DNA of 64,000 bases from Bacillota bacterium (GCA_023461435.1 JAEYLC010000033.1:1-64000), one strand, 5' to 3'. Shown: positions 7,355 to 16,907, numbered from the stretch's first letter. Numbers and translations: made by a program. The notes: generated by a model from the sequence alone, not told the origin.

Positions 7355-8644
7355 ATGGAAGACGTTATCGAACAACAGAGTCGTTGGTATAAACTCGATA
7401 ACGCGGCCAAGATATATCCGGCTATTTTGAATCCGAAGGACAGCTGTGTATACCGGGTCGCCGTTAATTTGGTGCAGGACGTCATCCCTGCGGTTTTACA
7501 AAAAGCCGTGGCCGACTGCAAGCCGAGGTTTCCTTCCCTTTATGTGAAATTGAAAAGGGGCATGTTCTGGAACTATTACGAGCATAACGAAAAGACCCCT
7601 GTTGTCAGGCCTGAGTCCCCGATCATCAATCAGCATATCTGCCCGTATATCAATGACGGATATCTTTTTTCACTGTTTTATTATCAGAAACGAATCAGTC
7701 TCGAGGTGTTTCACGGCCTTTGCGACGGCTATGCGGCGCTGGAATTTTTAAAAGCTTTGGTTTTCCGTTATTTCGTGCTGCTCGGGTATCCGGATGAGAG
7801 CGAAGGGACCGTGCTGACCGTCGACCAGTCGCCAAGGAGCCTCGAATTTGAAGACAGCTTTTTAAAACACTACAAGCCTGTCAAACAGAGCTTTCCACCG
7901 ATGCCGACGGCCTACAGAATACAAGGCACGCGCTTTGGGTGCGGCATCGGCGTGATCAACGGCAGGATGCCGATGAAACAGCTGTTGGAGCTTTCAAAGC
8001 AAAGCAGCGCCTCCATCACGCAATATCTGACCGCGCTGTTGACATATTGTATCTGGCAGACGGGCGATATGGCTCAAAACGACGGCAACGCGATCAATAT
8101 CTGCATACCGGTCAATATGCGCCGGAACTACGATTCGCAGACGCTTCGAAACTTCACATTGTATTTTTACGTCTCGACCGAATGCGGCAGCAGAGACAAG
8201 AGCTTCGAGGAGATACTCGAGCATGTGAAAGCCACTTTTAAAGAAGAGCTGAACATGGACAAGCTGCAGCAAAGGCTCAACGCCAATGTGGCGATAGAGA
8301 AAAACCTTGCGCTTCGAATCAGCCCGCTGTTTTTAAAAAACCTTGCGATCAAGATCGCGTGCGTGATACTCGGCGACAAGCTCAATACGTGCGCGCTTTC
8401 GAACGTGGGACAGATCGTGCTGCCCTCGTGGATGACGCGCGTTGTCAAGAGCTTTGACTGCAACACGGGCGTCGGCAATGTGGCGACCCACAGCGTTGCG
8501 CTCAACACCTACAATGAAACCACAACGATCAGCTTTACGCGGTCCGTGTATGAAACCGACATCGAAAGGCTGTTTTTTTCGTATATGGCAGACCGCGGCG
8601 TCGACATTGAGATTCAGAGCAACCAATGGGAGACGATCGTATAA
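7355..8644 (+). CDS. Condensation/alcohol acetyltransferase-like protein
   Basis: The 429-residue product has the HxxxDG motif of the chloramphenicol acetyltransferase/condensation superfamily: HGLCDG with H120 and D124, at the position expected for the first half of the double-lobed fold. This superfamily includes alcohol acetyltransferases, mycobacterial Pap acyltransferases and nonribosomal peptide condensation domains; all move an acyl group from a thioester to a hydroxyl or amine. The protein is soluble and has no carrier domain. The open frame extends upstream to 7172, but that region contains the promoter, so I chose the ATG at 7355, with AAAGG 16 bases upstream; the start is not certain. 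The next gene, a zinc-ribbon membrane protein, follows 13 bases later. Confidence 0.75.
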   Translation: MEDVIEQQSRWYKLDNAAKIYPAILNPKDSCVYRVAVNLVQDVIPAVLQKAVADCKPRFPSLYVKLKRGMFWNYYEHNEKTPVVRPESPIINQHICPYINDGYLFSLFYYQKRISLEVFHGLCDGYAALEFLKALVFRYFVLLGYPDESEGTVLTVDQSPRSLEFEDSFLKHYKPVKQSFPPMPTAYRIQGTRFGCGIGVINGRMPMKQLLELSKQSSASITQYLTALLTYCIWQTGDMAQNDGNAINICIPVNMRRNYDSQTLRNFTLYFYVSTECGSRDKSFEEILEHVKATFKEELNMDKLQQRLNANVAIEKNLALRISPLFLKNLAIKIACVILGDKLNTCALSNVGQIVLPSWMTRVVKSFDCNTGVGNVATHSVALNTYNETTTISFTRSVYETDIERLFFSYMADRGVDIEIQSNQWETIV

Positions 8645-8657
8645 AGAGGGATGGATC

Positions 8658-9344
8658 ATGCCTTACTGTTCGGATTGTAAAATCAGCATTTCTGCGAGCA
8701 CGGCAATATGCCCGCTGTGTCAAAAGGAGCTGACGGGTTCAGGCCATCGGGATGAAGCCGCTGAATATCCCGGGTTTGAGCCGATCAAGCAGAGAAGAAA
8801 GCTGCTCGTAAAAGCCATATCGATACTGGCGCTGACGCTGATTACGATGGCTGTGGCTTATAATATACTCACATGGCGCGGCGATATATGGTGTGTCGTG
8901 TTTTCCGCCTGCGTTCTGTACGTGTGGGGGCTTGGGCTGCTCACGTTTAACAGAAGAGTTCATCTTGGGTGGAAGCTGACGGCGCACGCGCTCGCGATCC
9001 CGCTGCTGCTCGTCGTGATCAACGTCTTCGCGTCGAGCTTCGAAACGGTCAGCCGCGTTTCCTGGGCGGTCTCGTACACGATGCCCGCCATATTCATCGG
9101 TTTTATCATCACGATCAATTTCATTATCTTTCGCTGGCGCCAAAAACGCCGCGATTACCTGCTTTATCAGCTGGCGCTGTGCGTGATCGGCTTTGTTCCC
9201 CTGATTCTTGTGCTCAGCGGCGTCGCGCAGCCCGTTTTTCCCAGCATCGCCGCGGCGGGCTGCTCGTTTTTAACGATCATATGGTTGGTTCTCTATCAGA
9301 AGAAAATGATCAGCTCAGAGTTTGTGAGAAAATTTCATATATAA
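8658..9344 (+). CDS. Zinc-ribbon integral membrane protein (DUF6320-like)
   Basis: This 228-residue protein opens with a zinc ribbon, C4-x2-C7 and C18-x2-C21, in the cytoplasm, followed by a short charged linker and about six transmembrane helices that fill the rest. The layout matches proteins annotated as DUF6320, which I recall as neighbours of acyltransferase genes in clostridia; that link is from memory, not a search. The start is the ATG at 8658 behind AAAGAGGGA; the longer upstream frame overlaps the acyltransferase gene. It may be a membrane partner or scaffold for the acyltransferase and dehydrogenases. No catalytic residues are evident. Confidence 0.75.
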   Translation: MPYCSDCKISISASTAICPLCQKELTGSGHRDEAAEYPGFEPIKQRRKLLVKAISILALTLITMAVAYNILTWRGDIWCVVFSACVLYVWGLGLLTFNRRVHLGWKLTAHALAIPLLLVVINVFASSFETVSRVSWAVSYTMPAIFIGFIITINFIIFRWRQKRRDYLLYQLALCVIGFVPLILVLSGVAQPVFPSIAAAGCSFLTIIWLVLYQKKMISSEFVRKFHI

Positions 9345-9369
9345 CACCTCATTTTGCGCCGGGTATAAT
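9341..9369 (+). promoter_or_regulatory. Possible promoter of the alpha-glucosidase/alpha-galactosidase operon
   Basis: TATAAT at 9364-9369 has the weak box ATAACA at 9341-9346 with 17-base spacing, the latter overlapping the stop codon of the preceding gene. A poor -35 box suggests activator dependence. The leader to 9456 shows no recognisable element. Confidence 0.4.
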
Positions 9370-9456
9370 GGGCACTGGCTAGACAAGGCTCGGCAGGAGT
9401 CGGTCGTCTGAACGGCGAAAATATTTATATCAATTTTTCATGATCGAGGCAGGCAT

Positions 9457-11073
9457 ATGGCAAAATGGTGGCAGGACCGTGTGGTCTATCAGATTTACCC
9501 GCGCAGCTTTCAGGATACCAACGGCGACGGCTTCGGCGACATCCCGGGTATCCTTAAGCATTTGGATGATTTGAAGGAGCTTGGCATCGGCATCATATGG
9601 CTGAGCCCGCTTTATTGCTCACCCGACGCCGACAACGGCTACGACATCAGCGATTACCGTCATATCGACCCGCGGTATGGCACAATGGCCGATATGGAGC
9701 GGCTGATCGAGGAGGCGCGCCGCCGCGACATCAAGCTCGTGATGGACCTCGTGATCAACCATACCTCGGACGAGCACGAGTGGTTTAAGCAGAGCCGCGG
9801 CAAAAGCAGCCCGTATCGCGAATATTACATCTGGAAGCCGGGCAGGAACGGTCGTCCGCCGAACAACTGGATGAGCCTTTTCGGCGGCAGCGCGTGGACG
9901 CTCGATGAAACGTCCGGTGAATACTATCTGCATCTGTTCGCGCCGAAGCAGCCCGATCTCAATTACCGCAACCCAAGGGTGCTCGATGAGATCAAGGACA
10001 TCATGCGCTATTGGCTTGGTAAAGGCATCGCGGGTTTTCGCTGTGACGTGATCAACGTGATTTATAAATCATCGTTCGCGGACGGCAAAAAGCTTATCCG
10101 CGGCAGCGAATATTATGTGTCGCAGCCGGGCGCGCACGAGATACTGCGCACGCTGCGGCGTGAGGTGCTGAGCCAATATGACTGTTTCGCGGTGGGAGAG
10201 ACGGTGTTCGTGACGCCGCGGATGGGCAAGGAGCTTTGCGACGAGAAGCGCGGCGAGCTCGATATGATATTCTCGTTCGAGCATATGGAGACCGATCAGT
10301 TTTTTATCAAATGGTTCCCGCGCCGCTTTCACGCGGGCCGCTTCGCCAAGGTGATTGCCAAGTGGCAGAATGCGCTCGAATGGAATGCGAATTACCTGGA
10401 AAACCACGACCAGCCGAGGAGCGTCTCGCGCTTCGGCGACGACGGGCACTACTGGGCGCAGTCCGCGAAGCTGCTTTGCACGATGCTGCTTTCTCTGCGC
10501 GGCACGCCGTACCTCTATCAGGGGCAGGAAATCGGCATGACCAATTTCGACTTCACTTCGATGGAACAGGTGCAGGACGTGGAGTCGCACAATATCTACA
10601 GGCTCGCGAAACGGCTGCATTTGCCGGCGGGCTACCGCTGGCGCATGATCAGGACCAAATCGCGCGATAACGCGCGCACACCCGTGCAGTGGGACGGCAG
10701 CGACTACGGCGGCTTTACTACGGGAGTCCCGTGGCTTCAAGTCAACGCAAACCACAACCGCATCAACATGGCTGCGCAAATGGCCGATCCCGGCTCCGTC
10801 CGCGGCTATTACAAACGCATGATCTCGCTGAGGGCTGAAAGCGACCTGTTGAAATACGGTTCCTTCTCTCTCGTGGCGGCGAAAAAGCATCTGTTTATTT
10901 ACGACCGGGAATACAAAGGGCAAGCCTGCCGCGTGCTTTTAAATTTCGGCAAACGCGCGGTGAAAGCGCCGTGCGAGGGTCGCGTGCTGATATCGAATTA
11001 TGAGCGGGACACATACGACGGCGTGCTGCAGCCGTGGGAGGCTGTGATTGTAAGCGGGGGGGAGAGGCCATGA
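9457..11073 (+). CDS. GH13 alpha-glucosidase (oligo-1,6-glucosidase type)
   Basis: This 538-residue cytoplasmic enzyme hydrolyses alpha-glucosidic bonds in short oligosaccharides. The N-terminus VVYQIYPRSF and the TIM barrel carry the GH13 signature regions in order: DLVINH, GFRCD with the nucleophile D197, the acid/base E248 in VGETVF, and the transition-state residue D318 in ENHDQPR. Length and motifs fit the GH13 subfamily of oligo-1,6-glucosidase, sucrase-isomaltase-like and trehalose-6-phosphate hydrolase enzymes; there is no signal peptide, so its substrates are imported. The stop codon overlaps the start of the alpha-galactosidase gene by four bases, implying coupled use on mixed alpha-glucosides and alpha-galactosides such as raffinose-type sugars or their parts. 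Confidence 0.93.
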   Translation: MAKWWQDRVVYQIYPRSFQDTNGDGFGDIPGILKHLDDLKELGIGIIWLSPLYCSPDADNGYDISDYRHIDPRYGTMADMERLIEEARRRDIKLVMDLVINHTSDEHEWFKQSRGKSSPYREYYIWKPGRNGRPPNNWMSLFGGSAWTLDETSGEYYLHLFAPKQPDLNYRNPRVLDEIKDIMRYWLGKGIAGFRCDVINVIYKSSFADGKKLIRGSEYYVSQPGAHEILRTLRREVLSQYDCFAVGETVFVTPRMGKELCDEKRGELDMIFSFEHMETDQFFIKWFPRRFHAGRFAKVIAKWQNALEWNANYLENHDQPRSVSRFGDDGHYWAQSAKLLCTMLLSLRGTPYLYQGQEIGMTNFDFTSMEQVQDVESHNIYRLAKRLHLPAGYRWRMIRTKSRDNARTPVQWDGSDYGGFTTGVPWLQVNANHNRINMAAQMADPGSVRGYYKRMISLRAESDLLKYGSFSLVAAKKHLFIYDREYKGQACRVLLNFGKRAVKAPCEGRVLISNYERDTYDGVLQPWEAVIVSGGERP

Positions 11074-13409
11074 TCGAGGAAAGAGACGGCCTGTTTTTTC
11101 TGACCACCGACAGCACGAGCTATTGGTTCCGCGTGACAAAATTCGGGCACATTGAGCACATTCATTACGGCGAGCGCCTCGCGGTGCAGGACCCTGAGGG
11201 GCTCGCGCTTAAGCGCACCGCCATGTACGGCAGCAGCGTGCTCTATGACGAATCTGACCCCGTGTATTGCCTCGATACGATGGCGCTCGAATGGTCGGGC
11301 ATCGGGCGCGGCGACTACCGCCATTCTCCGGCGGAAATCAAGATGCCGGACGGCAGCTTCGCGTGCGATTTCGTTGTCCGCGGGCATCGCGTCGCGCCGG
11401 GATTCGTGCCGATGGAGACGCTGCCGGGCGCCTATGGCGAAAAGGACGACTGCGACACGCTCGAGATCACGCTGGAGGACAAGTCCAACACTGTTGAGCT
11501 TCTGCTTTATTACACGGTCTTTCCGAAGACCGATGTGATTACGCGCCGCGCGGTGCTGCTAAACCGCAATGACAAGCCGCTCGTGATACGGCGGCTCATG
11601 AGCATGATGACGGATATGCCCAACAGAGGATATCGTCTGGTCACGTTCGACGGCGGCTGGATCAGGGAAGCGCACCGCCATGAGCGTCCGGTGCAGTACG
11701 GTCTGTACGTCAACGAATCCACCACGGGCGCGAGCAGCAACCGGCATAACCCCGGCTTTCTGCTCGCCGAAGCGCAGGCGGGAGAAACGCACGGACGCGT
11801 TTACGGCTTCAATCTCGTTTACAGCGGCAACCATTACGGCGCGGTGGAGCTTTCGGCTCAGGAGCTTGTGCGCGTGCAGCTCGGGATCAGCCCGCACTGC
11901 TTCGAATGGACGCTCGGGAAGGATGAGCGTTTTGAGACGCCTGAGGCGGTGATGACATTCAGCGCCGACGGATTCAGCGGCCTCAGCGCGCACTTTCATG
12001 ACTTTGTGAACAACCACATCGTGCGCGGCGGTTGGCAGGGCCGGGAGCGCCCCGTGCTGATCAACAACTGGGAGGCGCACTTTTTCAAGTTCAACCAACG
12101 CAAGCTGCTGCGTCTCGCGCGGCGCGCGAAGCGGCTCGGCATCGAGATGTTTGTGCTGGATGACGGCTGGTTCGGCAGGCGCAACGACGACCGCGCGGGG
12201 CTCGGCGATTACACCGTCAACCAAAAGAAGCTGCCGGGCGGCATGCCGCGCTTTGCGGATAAAATACGAAAAACCGGCATGCGGTTTGGCCTGTGGTTCG
12301 AGCCCGAGATGGTGAATCCGGACAGCGACTTGTATCGGGCGCACCCCGATTGGGCGGTGGCCACACCGGGCAAAACGCCCTCGCTGGGACGCAGCCAGCT
12401 CGTGCTTGATCTATGCAACCCGGCGGTGCGCGACTACATCGTGGACAATGTCTCACGTATCATCGACGATGCGGATATCGCCTATGTGAAATGGGACATG
12501 AACCGGCATTTGAGCGACGCGTACTCGGCGCTGCTCTCAAATCAGGGCGAGTTTTTCCACCGCTACATACTCGGTTTGTATGATGTGCTCGCGCGCATAT
12601 TCCGGCCGCGTCCGCACGTTCTGCTCGAAAGCTGCTCGTCGGGCGGCAACCGGTTTGACCTCGGAATGCTGTGTTATTCGCCTCAGGTTTGGGCGTCGGA
12701 CGATACCGACCCCATCGAACGCCTGAAGATACAAGACGGGCTCTCGCATCTGTATCCCCTGTCAACGATGGGCGCTCATGTGTCCGAAGCGCCGCACCAG
12801 CAGACACTGAGGACGACACCGCTTGCCACGCGGTATAATGTTGCCTGCTTCGGCTGTCTCGGGTATGAGATGGACTTGAAATATTTAACGCGCGTGCAGA
12901 GGCGGGAGATCAGGGAGCAGATCGCGTTTTACAAAGCGCACCGGAAAACGTTCCAGTACGGGCGGTTCAGCCGTCTGTCCGCTTTGAAGGCCAATAAGGT
13001 GCACTGGCAGTGCGCCGCGCGGGACGGCAGCGAAGCGGTCGCGGGCTTTTTCCAGACGCAGGCGAGTGCGGCGGAGGGCGTGGACACGCTGCCGCTTAAC
13101 GGTTTTGACCCAGCCTGCCGGTATACGGTTAAAACACGTCCGCAGAGTCTTTTTATCAAGCAATTCGGCGGGCTCGTCAAGCACATACTGCCCGTCTCGC
13201 TGAATCCCGAAGGCATCGTGCTGCGCACCGTGGGGCGTTTCTATCGCCTGACCGACTGCGTGGAGAGCTATGAGTGCCGCGGCGACATGCTGAACGCGGG
13301 GCTGCGCCTCAACAACCAGTTCACCGGCAGCTATTACAATGAACATACGCGCCTGCTCGGCGATTTCGGCTCGAACCTCTATGTGATCACAAAGCATGAG
13401 GGCAACTGA
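11070..13409 (+). CDS. GH36 alpha-galactosidase
   Basis: The 779-residue product is a full-length bacterial GH36 enzyme releasing alpha-1,6-linked galactose. The N-terminal beta-supersandwich is followed by a TIM barrel with FVLDDGWFG, GLWFEPEMV, the nucleophile D476 in VKWDMNR, the substrate-binding SCSSGGNRFD and the acid/base aspartate of WASDDTD (about 544). The C-terminal beta domain is complete. I chose the ATG at 11070, which overlaps the TGA of the alpha-glucosidase as ATGA and follows GGGGGGGAGAGG; the upstream GTG has no ribosome site. No signal peptide is present, so it is cytoplasmic and depends on an importer. The convergent neighbour is a sugar symporter that could serve it. Confidence 0.95.
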   Translation: MIEERDGLFFLTTDSTSYWFRVTKFGHIEHIHYGERLAVQDPEGLALKRTAMYGSSVLYDESDPVYCLDTMALEWSGIGRGDYRHSPAEIKMPDGSFACDFVVRGHRVAPGFVPMETLPGAYGEKDDCDTLEITLEDKSNTVELLLYYTVFPKTDVITRRAVLLNRNDKPLVIRRLMSMMTDMPNRGYRLVTFDGGWIREAHRHERPVQYGLYVNESTTGASSNRHNPGFLLAEAQAGETHGRVYGFNLVYSGNHYGAVELSAQELVRVQLGISPHCFEWTLGKDERFETPEAVMTFSADGFSGLSAHFHDFVNNHIVRGGWQGRERPVLINNWEAHFFKFNQRKLLRLARRAKRLGIEMFVLDDGWFGRRNDDRAGLGDYTVNQKKLPGGMPRFADKIRKTGMRFGLWFEPEMVNPDSDLYRAHPDWAVATPGKTPSLGRSQLVLDLCNPAVRDYIVDNVSRIIDDADIAYVKWDMNRHLSDAYSALLSNQGEFFHRYILGLYDVLARIFRPRPHVLLESCSSGGNRFDLGMLCYSPQVWASDDTDPIERLKIQDGLSHLYPLSTMGAHVSEAPHQQTLRTTPLATRYNVACFGCLGYEMDLKYLTRVQRREIREQIAFYKAHRKTFQYGRFSRLSALKANKVHWQCAARDGSEAVAGFFQTQASAAEGVDTLPLNGFDPACRYTVKTRPQSLFIKQFGGLVKHILPVSLNPEGIVLRTVGRFYRLTDCVESYECRGDMLNAGLRLNNQFTGSYYNEHTRLLGDFGSNLYVITKHEGN

Positions 13410-13454
13410 AAAAGGCTGATCTTGACAAAAGGGGCTGTGAGCAGGCAGCGGCAT

Positions 13455-13535
13455 GTGTCACCCTGAGTGTAAGCGAAGGGTCCCGCGTCCAAGCGCGAAA
13501 AGCCATGGGATACCTCGCTCGCTCCGCTCGGTATC
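13455..13535. repeat. Dispersed intergenic repeat-like element
   Basis: The stretch has the look of genome-wide intergenic repeats of clostridia: GTCACCCTGAG followed by GAAGGGTC and a GATACC/GGTATC inverted repeat enclosing TCGCTCGCTCCGCTCG. It is non-coding. A similar mixture of TCGCTCG and GCTCCGCT words occurs in the gap at about 57779-57885. Only two copies are in view, so the repeat status is inferred. Confidence 0.4.
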
Positions 13536-13541
13536 AAAAGA

Positions 13542-13570
13542 GGCTGCCCTTTCGGACAGCCCTTTTATTT
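13542..13570. terminator. Terminator between convergent operons
   Basis: AGGCTGCCC pairs with GGACAGCC around TTTC and is followed by TTTTATTT; upstream bases AAAAG give a T-rich end for the other strand too. It can stop transcription from both the alpha-galactosidase and the symporter side. Confidence 0.8.
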
Positions 13571-13573
13571 CAA

Positions 13574-15121
13574 TTACTCCGCAATTTCACCTTTGATGTC
13601 GCCTCTTTCGGTCAAATCCTTGATGATCTGATCGTAGAATTTTTTGTCGATTCTATATTTCACGCGATAAATCAAGTATCCCACCACAATGCAAATCAGC
13701 GGGATCACAAACATCGCGAACTTGAGCGTCAGCAGCCCTTCGCTCGTCACGTCGTCGGGTGTTTTCGCGCTGTTGATGCCCGAGATGATCAGCGTCACGG
13801 TCATGATGCCCGTCGCGATCGCGCCGCCGATCTTGTTGATAAGCGGCTGTACCGAGAGCGTGACGGCCTGATTGCGCTTGCCGGTTTTCCACTGGCCGTA
13901 CTCAATTGTATCGGACAGGAACATCAGCATCAGCAGCTGTATAAACGCTTCGCCCACGAACAGCAGCACGCCCGCGATGCCGATCGGTATCATGTTCATC
14001 GGCGAGAAGAAGAACAACGCGTAACCCGCGAGTACAAGCACGGTCGCGATAAAGTAGAACTTCTTGCGTGTGATGTGCTTGCTGATCATCGGGAATATGA
14101 TCAGCGCGGCGATTTGTGACACGCCAAGTATAGCCGCGAACAGGGAGTACATATCCTCGTCCTTAAAGGCGTATTTGAAGTAATAGGTTCCGAAGCTCGT
14201 TGTGGTGATATATCCGATCGTAAACAGCGCCATCGAGATCACGGTGAAAAGCAGCTGGTCGTTCTTAACGATTGCATGAAACATTCCTTTGAACGTGGTC
14301 TTTTCTTCGTCTTTGAACTCCGAGCGGTGCTCCTTGGCACCAAGCACTGTATAGAGCTGAAAGCCGATCATCAGTACGGCTATACCGACGGCAACAATCA
14401 GCCAGCTTTGCTGCCCGGCCTTTGCAGGCTCAATGCCCACTTGCTCCATCGCCCCGCCTAAGTTCCCCACGACGGGCAGCAGCGCCACCACGGTGACGAA
14501 CAAGCCTATGTTCGCGCAGATACGCGCAAAAGAACCGATTTTTTCACGCCGCTTCTGGTCAAGCGTCAGCGCCGGCATCATCGACCAGTAGGCGATATCG
14601 TTCAGGCCGTATGTGATATCCCACGCAATATAGCACACCGCAAACAGCACAACATACGGGATGTTGACGGTATTCTCGCTTCTCAGGCTGTCCAGCGGCT
14701 GTCCGAAGCTGGTAAACAACAGCACCATGAATACGGCACTCACGATTGCGCCGGATAGTATCCAAGGCTTGTATTTGCCGCGACGCGATTTTGTATTGTC
14801 CACAATCAGGCCCATCACGGGGTCGTTGAGCGCGTCAAATATACGCAGCCCCGTAAGCAAGCCGCCGACGATGCCGAACATCGTGTCCGAAAGGTCGAGC
14901 ACCTCAGTTAAAAAGAACAAAAGGAACATACTCTCGAGTGTGTACAGCATATCACGGCCAATCGTGCCCATGCCAAAGAAGAATGTGTTCTTTGTGTTGC
15001 GGTTGCCGCGCACGGCGATGCCTATAGTAATACCCACAACCGCCGCGATGACCACACCAATGGCGAGAATCATCCAATTGGCAGCGATCCAACTCAGAAC
15101 CGATGATAAAAAATCGGGCAT
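13574..15121 (-). CDS. Sugar:cation symporter, GPH/MelB family
   Basis: The 515-residue membrane protein has about twelve transmembrane helices and the layout of the glycoside-pentoside-hexuronide:cation symporter family (MelB, XylP, UidB). Typical segments are GRDMLYTLESMFLLFFLTE near the first helices and DPVMGLIVDNTKSRRGKYKPW in the loop after the second, the family's strongly conserved region. I chose the ATG at 15121, preceded by AAAGGCGG; a longer frame starts without a ribosome site. It is the second gene of a minus-strand operon after the GH1 beta-glucosidase (47-base gap), which suggests uptake of a beta-glucoside, though the convergent alpha-galactosidase makes melibiose-like sugars an alternative. 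Confidence 0.9.
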   Translation of the reverse strand: MPDFLSSVLSWIAANWMILAIGVVIAAVVGITIGIAVRGNRNTKNTFFFGMGTIGRDMLYTLESMFLLFFLTEVLDLSDTMFGIVGGLLTGLRIFDALNDPVMGLIVDNTKSRRGKYKPWILSGAIVSAVFMVLLFTSFGQPLDSLRSENTVNIPYVVLFAVCYIAWDITYGLNDIAYWSMMPALTLDQKRREKIGSFARICANIGLFVTVVALLPVVGNLGGAMEQVGIEPAKAGQQSWLIVAVGIAVLMIGFQLYTVLGAKEHRSEFKDEEKTTFKGMFHAIVKNDQLLFTVISMALFTIGYITTTSFGTYYFKYAFKDEDMYSLFAAILGVSQIAALIIFPMISKHITRKKFYFIATVLVLAGYALFFFSPMNMIPIGIAGVLLFVGEAFIQLLMLMFLSDTIEYGQWKTGKRNQAVTLSVQPLINKIGGAIATGIMTVTLIISGINSAKTPDDVTSEGLLTLKFAMFVIPLICIVVGYLIYRVKYRIDKKFYDQIIKDLTERGDIKGEIAE

Positions 15122-15168
15122 TTTGTCATCCGCCTTTCTTTTTGTTAACCGGAGCACCGCTCCGGAAG

Positions 15169-16452
15169 TTAATTCATTTTATATTGGGCATTGCAGTATT
15201 CTTCGAATATCTGCTGCGATACGCCGCCCGCTTTGATCATCTTTGAGAAGAACTCGCCGCTTTTTTTGACGGTGCGCCGCTGCGTCTCGTAATCGATATG
15301 CACGATGCCAAACCGTGCGGAGACGCCTTCGGCCCACTCGAAATTGTCGGTAAAGCACCAGTGATAATAGCGCTCTACGGGCAGGCCGCTTTCACAAAGC
15401 ACTTTGGTATGCTCATAGATATAGCGGCTGCGGAAGGCATCCTCAGTATCGCAGGTGCCGTTTTCGGTGATGTAAACAGGCAGTTCCGCGAGTGCATAAA
15501 GCTCGTTTGCGCATTCCGCGATGCCCTGCGGGTAGATCTCCCACCCAAGATCGTTGACGGGCACGCCGGGCAGAAATCCCGCGCTGAAGCCCTTAGCCGC
15601 CGTCCGGCTGTAGTAATTGACCGCGTGAAAGTCGCAGTAAAGCCCGCGTTTGATGCCGCGCATGCGGCGCAGCGGCCAGCCGCCCCGTCCCGTTAAGTAC
15701 GCGCTCGAAATCGACGTCTGGAACAGCCGCTTCATGAGCCGCGCGCAGAGGCGGTCCCAGAGGTTTTTCGAATTCATCGGCGCAAACACGCGCATGTGGT
15801 GCGCGTAGCTCACACGCGTATCAGCAAAACCCATCACCTGCCGTTTTTGGTGGATCAGCTCATAGGCTTTGATATGACACTCGCACATATTTCCCATCAC
15901 GCGTATGGCCTTGAACAGCGATTTTTGGCCCGGCGGCCATTCGCCGAAGAAATATCCGCTCGTCGCGTACACGTTGGGCTCATTGATCGTGATGTATTCC
16001 GAAACGATATCGCCGAGCTCGTCGATCACCTTGCTGGCAAAGCGCAGATAGACGTTTATGCCGTCTGCGGTTTCAAACGCGCCCGTTTTTTCAAACCAGA
16101 GAGGATTCGTGAAATGATGCAGCGTGAGCAGCGGCGATATGCCGAGTTTTTTGAGCAGCAGCAGCTCCTCGCGGTAATGCGCGAATGCCGCTTCGTCGAA
16201 CACGCCGGGCTCCGGCTCGAGCCGCGCCCATTCGAGCCCGAGGCGGTAGTGGCCGATGCCCATATCGTGCATCAGCTGCGCGTCTTCGGCATAGCGTTCG
16301 TAATGCATGTTCGCGATGGACGGGTCGGCGTCATCCTTGATATGGCCTTTTTGATACCAGCCATACCAGCTGTTGCTTCTGTCGCCGCCCTCGATCTGTG
16401 TCGCGGCTGAGGCGACGCCGAGCCGAAGTTTGTCAGTCAACTTCAAAAGCAT
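15169..16452 (-). CDS. GH1 beta-glucosidase
   Basis: This 427-residue cytoplasmic family 1 glycosidase cleaves beta-glucosides or their 6-phosphates. The N-terminus GVASAATQIEGG matches the family's opening signature; the acid/base is E158 in TINEPN and the nucleophile E330 in YITENGT. It is a little shorter than the usual 445-480 residues but has both catalytic glutamates and an intact C-terminus (WCFTDNFEWAEG). The start has a near-perfect ribosome site, AAGGAGG. It heads a minus-strand operon with a sugar:cation symporter. Since the symporter does not phosphorylate its cargo, free beta-glucosides are more likely than 6-phospho sugars; that is inference. Confidence 0.92.
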   Translation of the reverse strand: MLLKLTDKLRLGVASAATQIEGGDRSNSWYGWYQKGHIKDDADPSIANMHYERYAEDAQLMHDMGIGHYRLGLEWARLEPEPGVFDEAAFAHYREELLLLKKLGISPLLTLHHFTNPLWFEKTGAFETADGINVYLRFASKVIDELGDIVSEYITINEPNVYATSGYFFGEWPPGQKSLFKAIRVMGNMCECHIKAYELIHQKRQVMGFADTRVSYAHHMRVFAPMNSKNLWDRLCARLMKRLFQTSISSAYLTGRGGWPLRRMRGIKRGLYCDFHAVNYYSRTAAKGFSAGFLPGVPVNDLGWEIYPQGIAECANELYALAELPVYITENGTCDTEDAFRSRYIYEHTKVLCESGLPVERYYHWCFTDNFEWAEGVSARFGIVHIDYETQRRTVKKSGEFFSKMIKAGGVSQQIFEEYCNAQYKMN

Positions 16453-16478
16453 ATACTGTTCCTCCTTAAGGCATGACG

Positions 16479-16488
16479 AAACGCGTTT
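16479..16488. promoter_or_regulatory. AAACGCGTTT palindrome, possible operator
   Basis: A perfect ten-base palindrome lies 26 bases upstream of the beta-glucosidase start and downstream of its probable promoter, a position suited to a LacI-type repressor or roadblock. No direct proof. Confidence 0.4.
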
Positions 16489-16571
16489 TATATTAACAAG
16501 CGGGTATACCGGCCGGGATGGGCTTTTGACTTCGCAAAAGTTTGGTTTTGTTTATTGAATCTATAATTAAA

Positions 16572-16599
16572 ATTATAACAGGTCAACCGTAAAACTCAA
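16572..16599 (-). promoter_or_regulatory. Promoter of the beta-glucosidase/symporter operon
   Basis: Read on the minus strand, TTGAGT (16599-16594) and TATAAT (16577-16572) are 16 bases apart, about 120 bases before the GH1 start codon. The rest of the 16453-16907 gap is AT-rich, and I see no further gene in it. Confidence 0.6.
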
Positions 16600-16907
16600 C
16601 CCCAAAGAAGCGTGATTGCCGGTAATGAGTCAAAATAGCACAACATGTGGAGCGCTGATTTGTGCTGTGTATCTGACAGCTGCTCTGCGGAGCGGGAAAA
16701 GGAAAAAGTCGTCTGAAGCGTTTGTCTGACAGCTTAAAAAAGCCCTCATATCCACCATCGGACAAAAGAATGATCCACTACAATTTTTCCACTAGTCAAC
16801 TGTTGAAGAATAAATTAAAATATATTCGTTGGTTTAACTATCGTTCTGTGATGATACTTTTGCCGGCGTTCTTAATGATTCTGCAGCAAGGAGATTTCTT
16901 AACCGGT

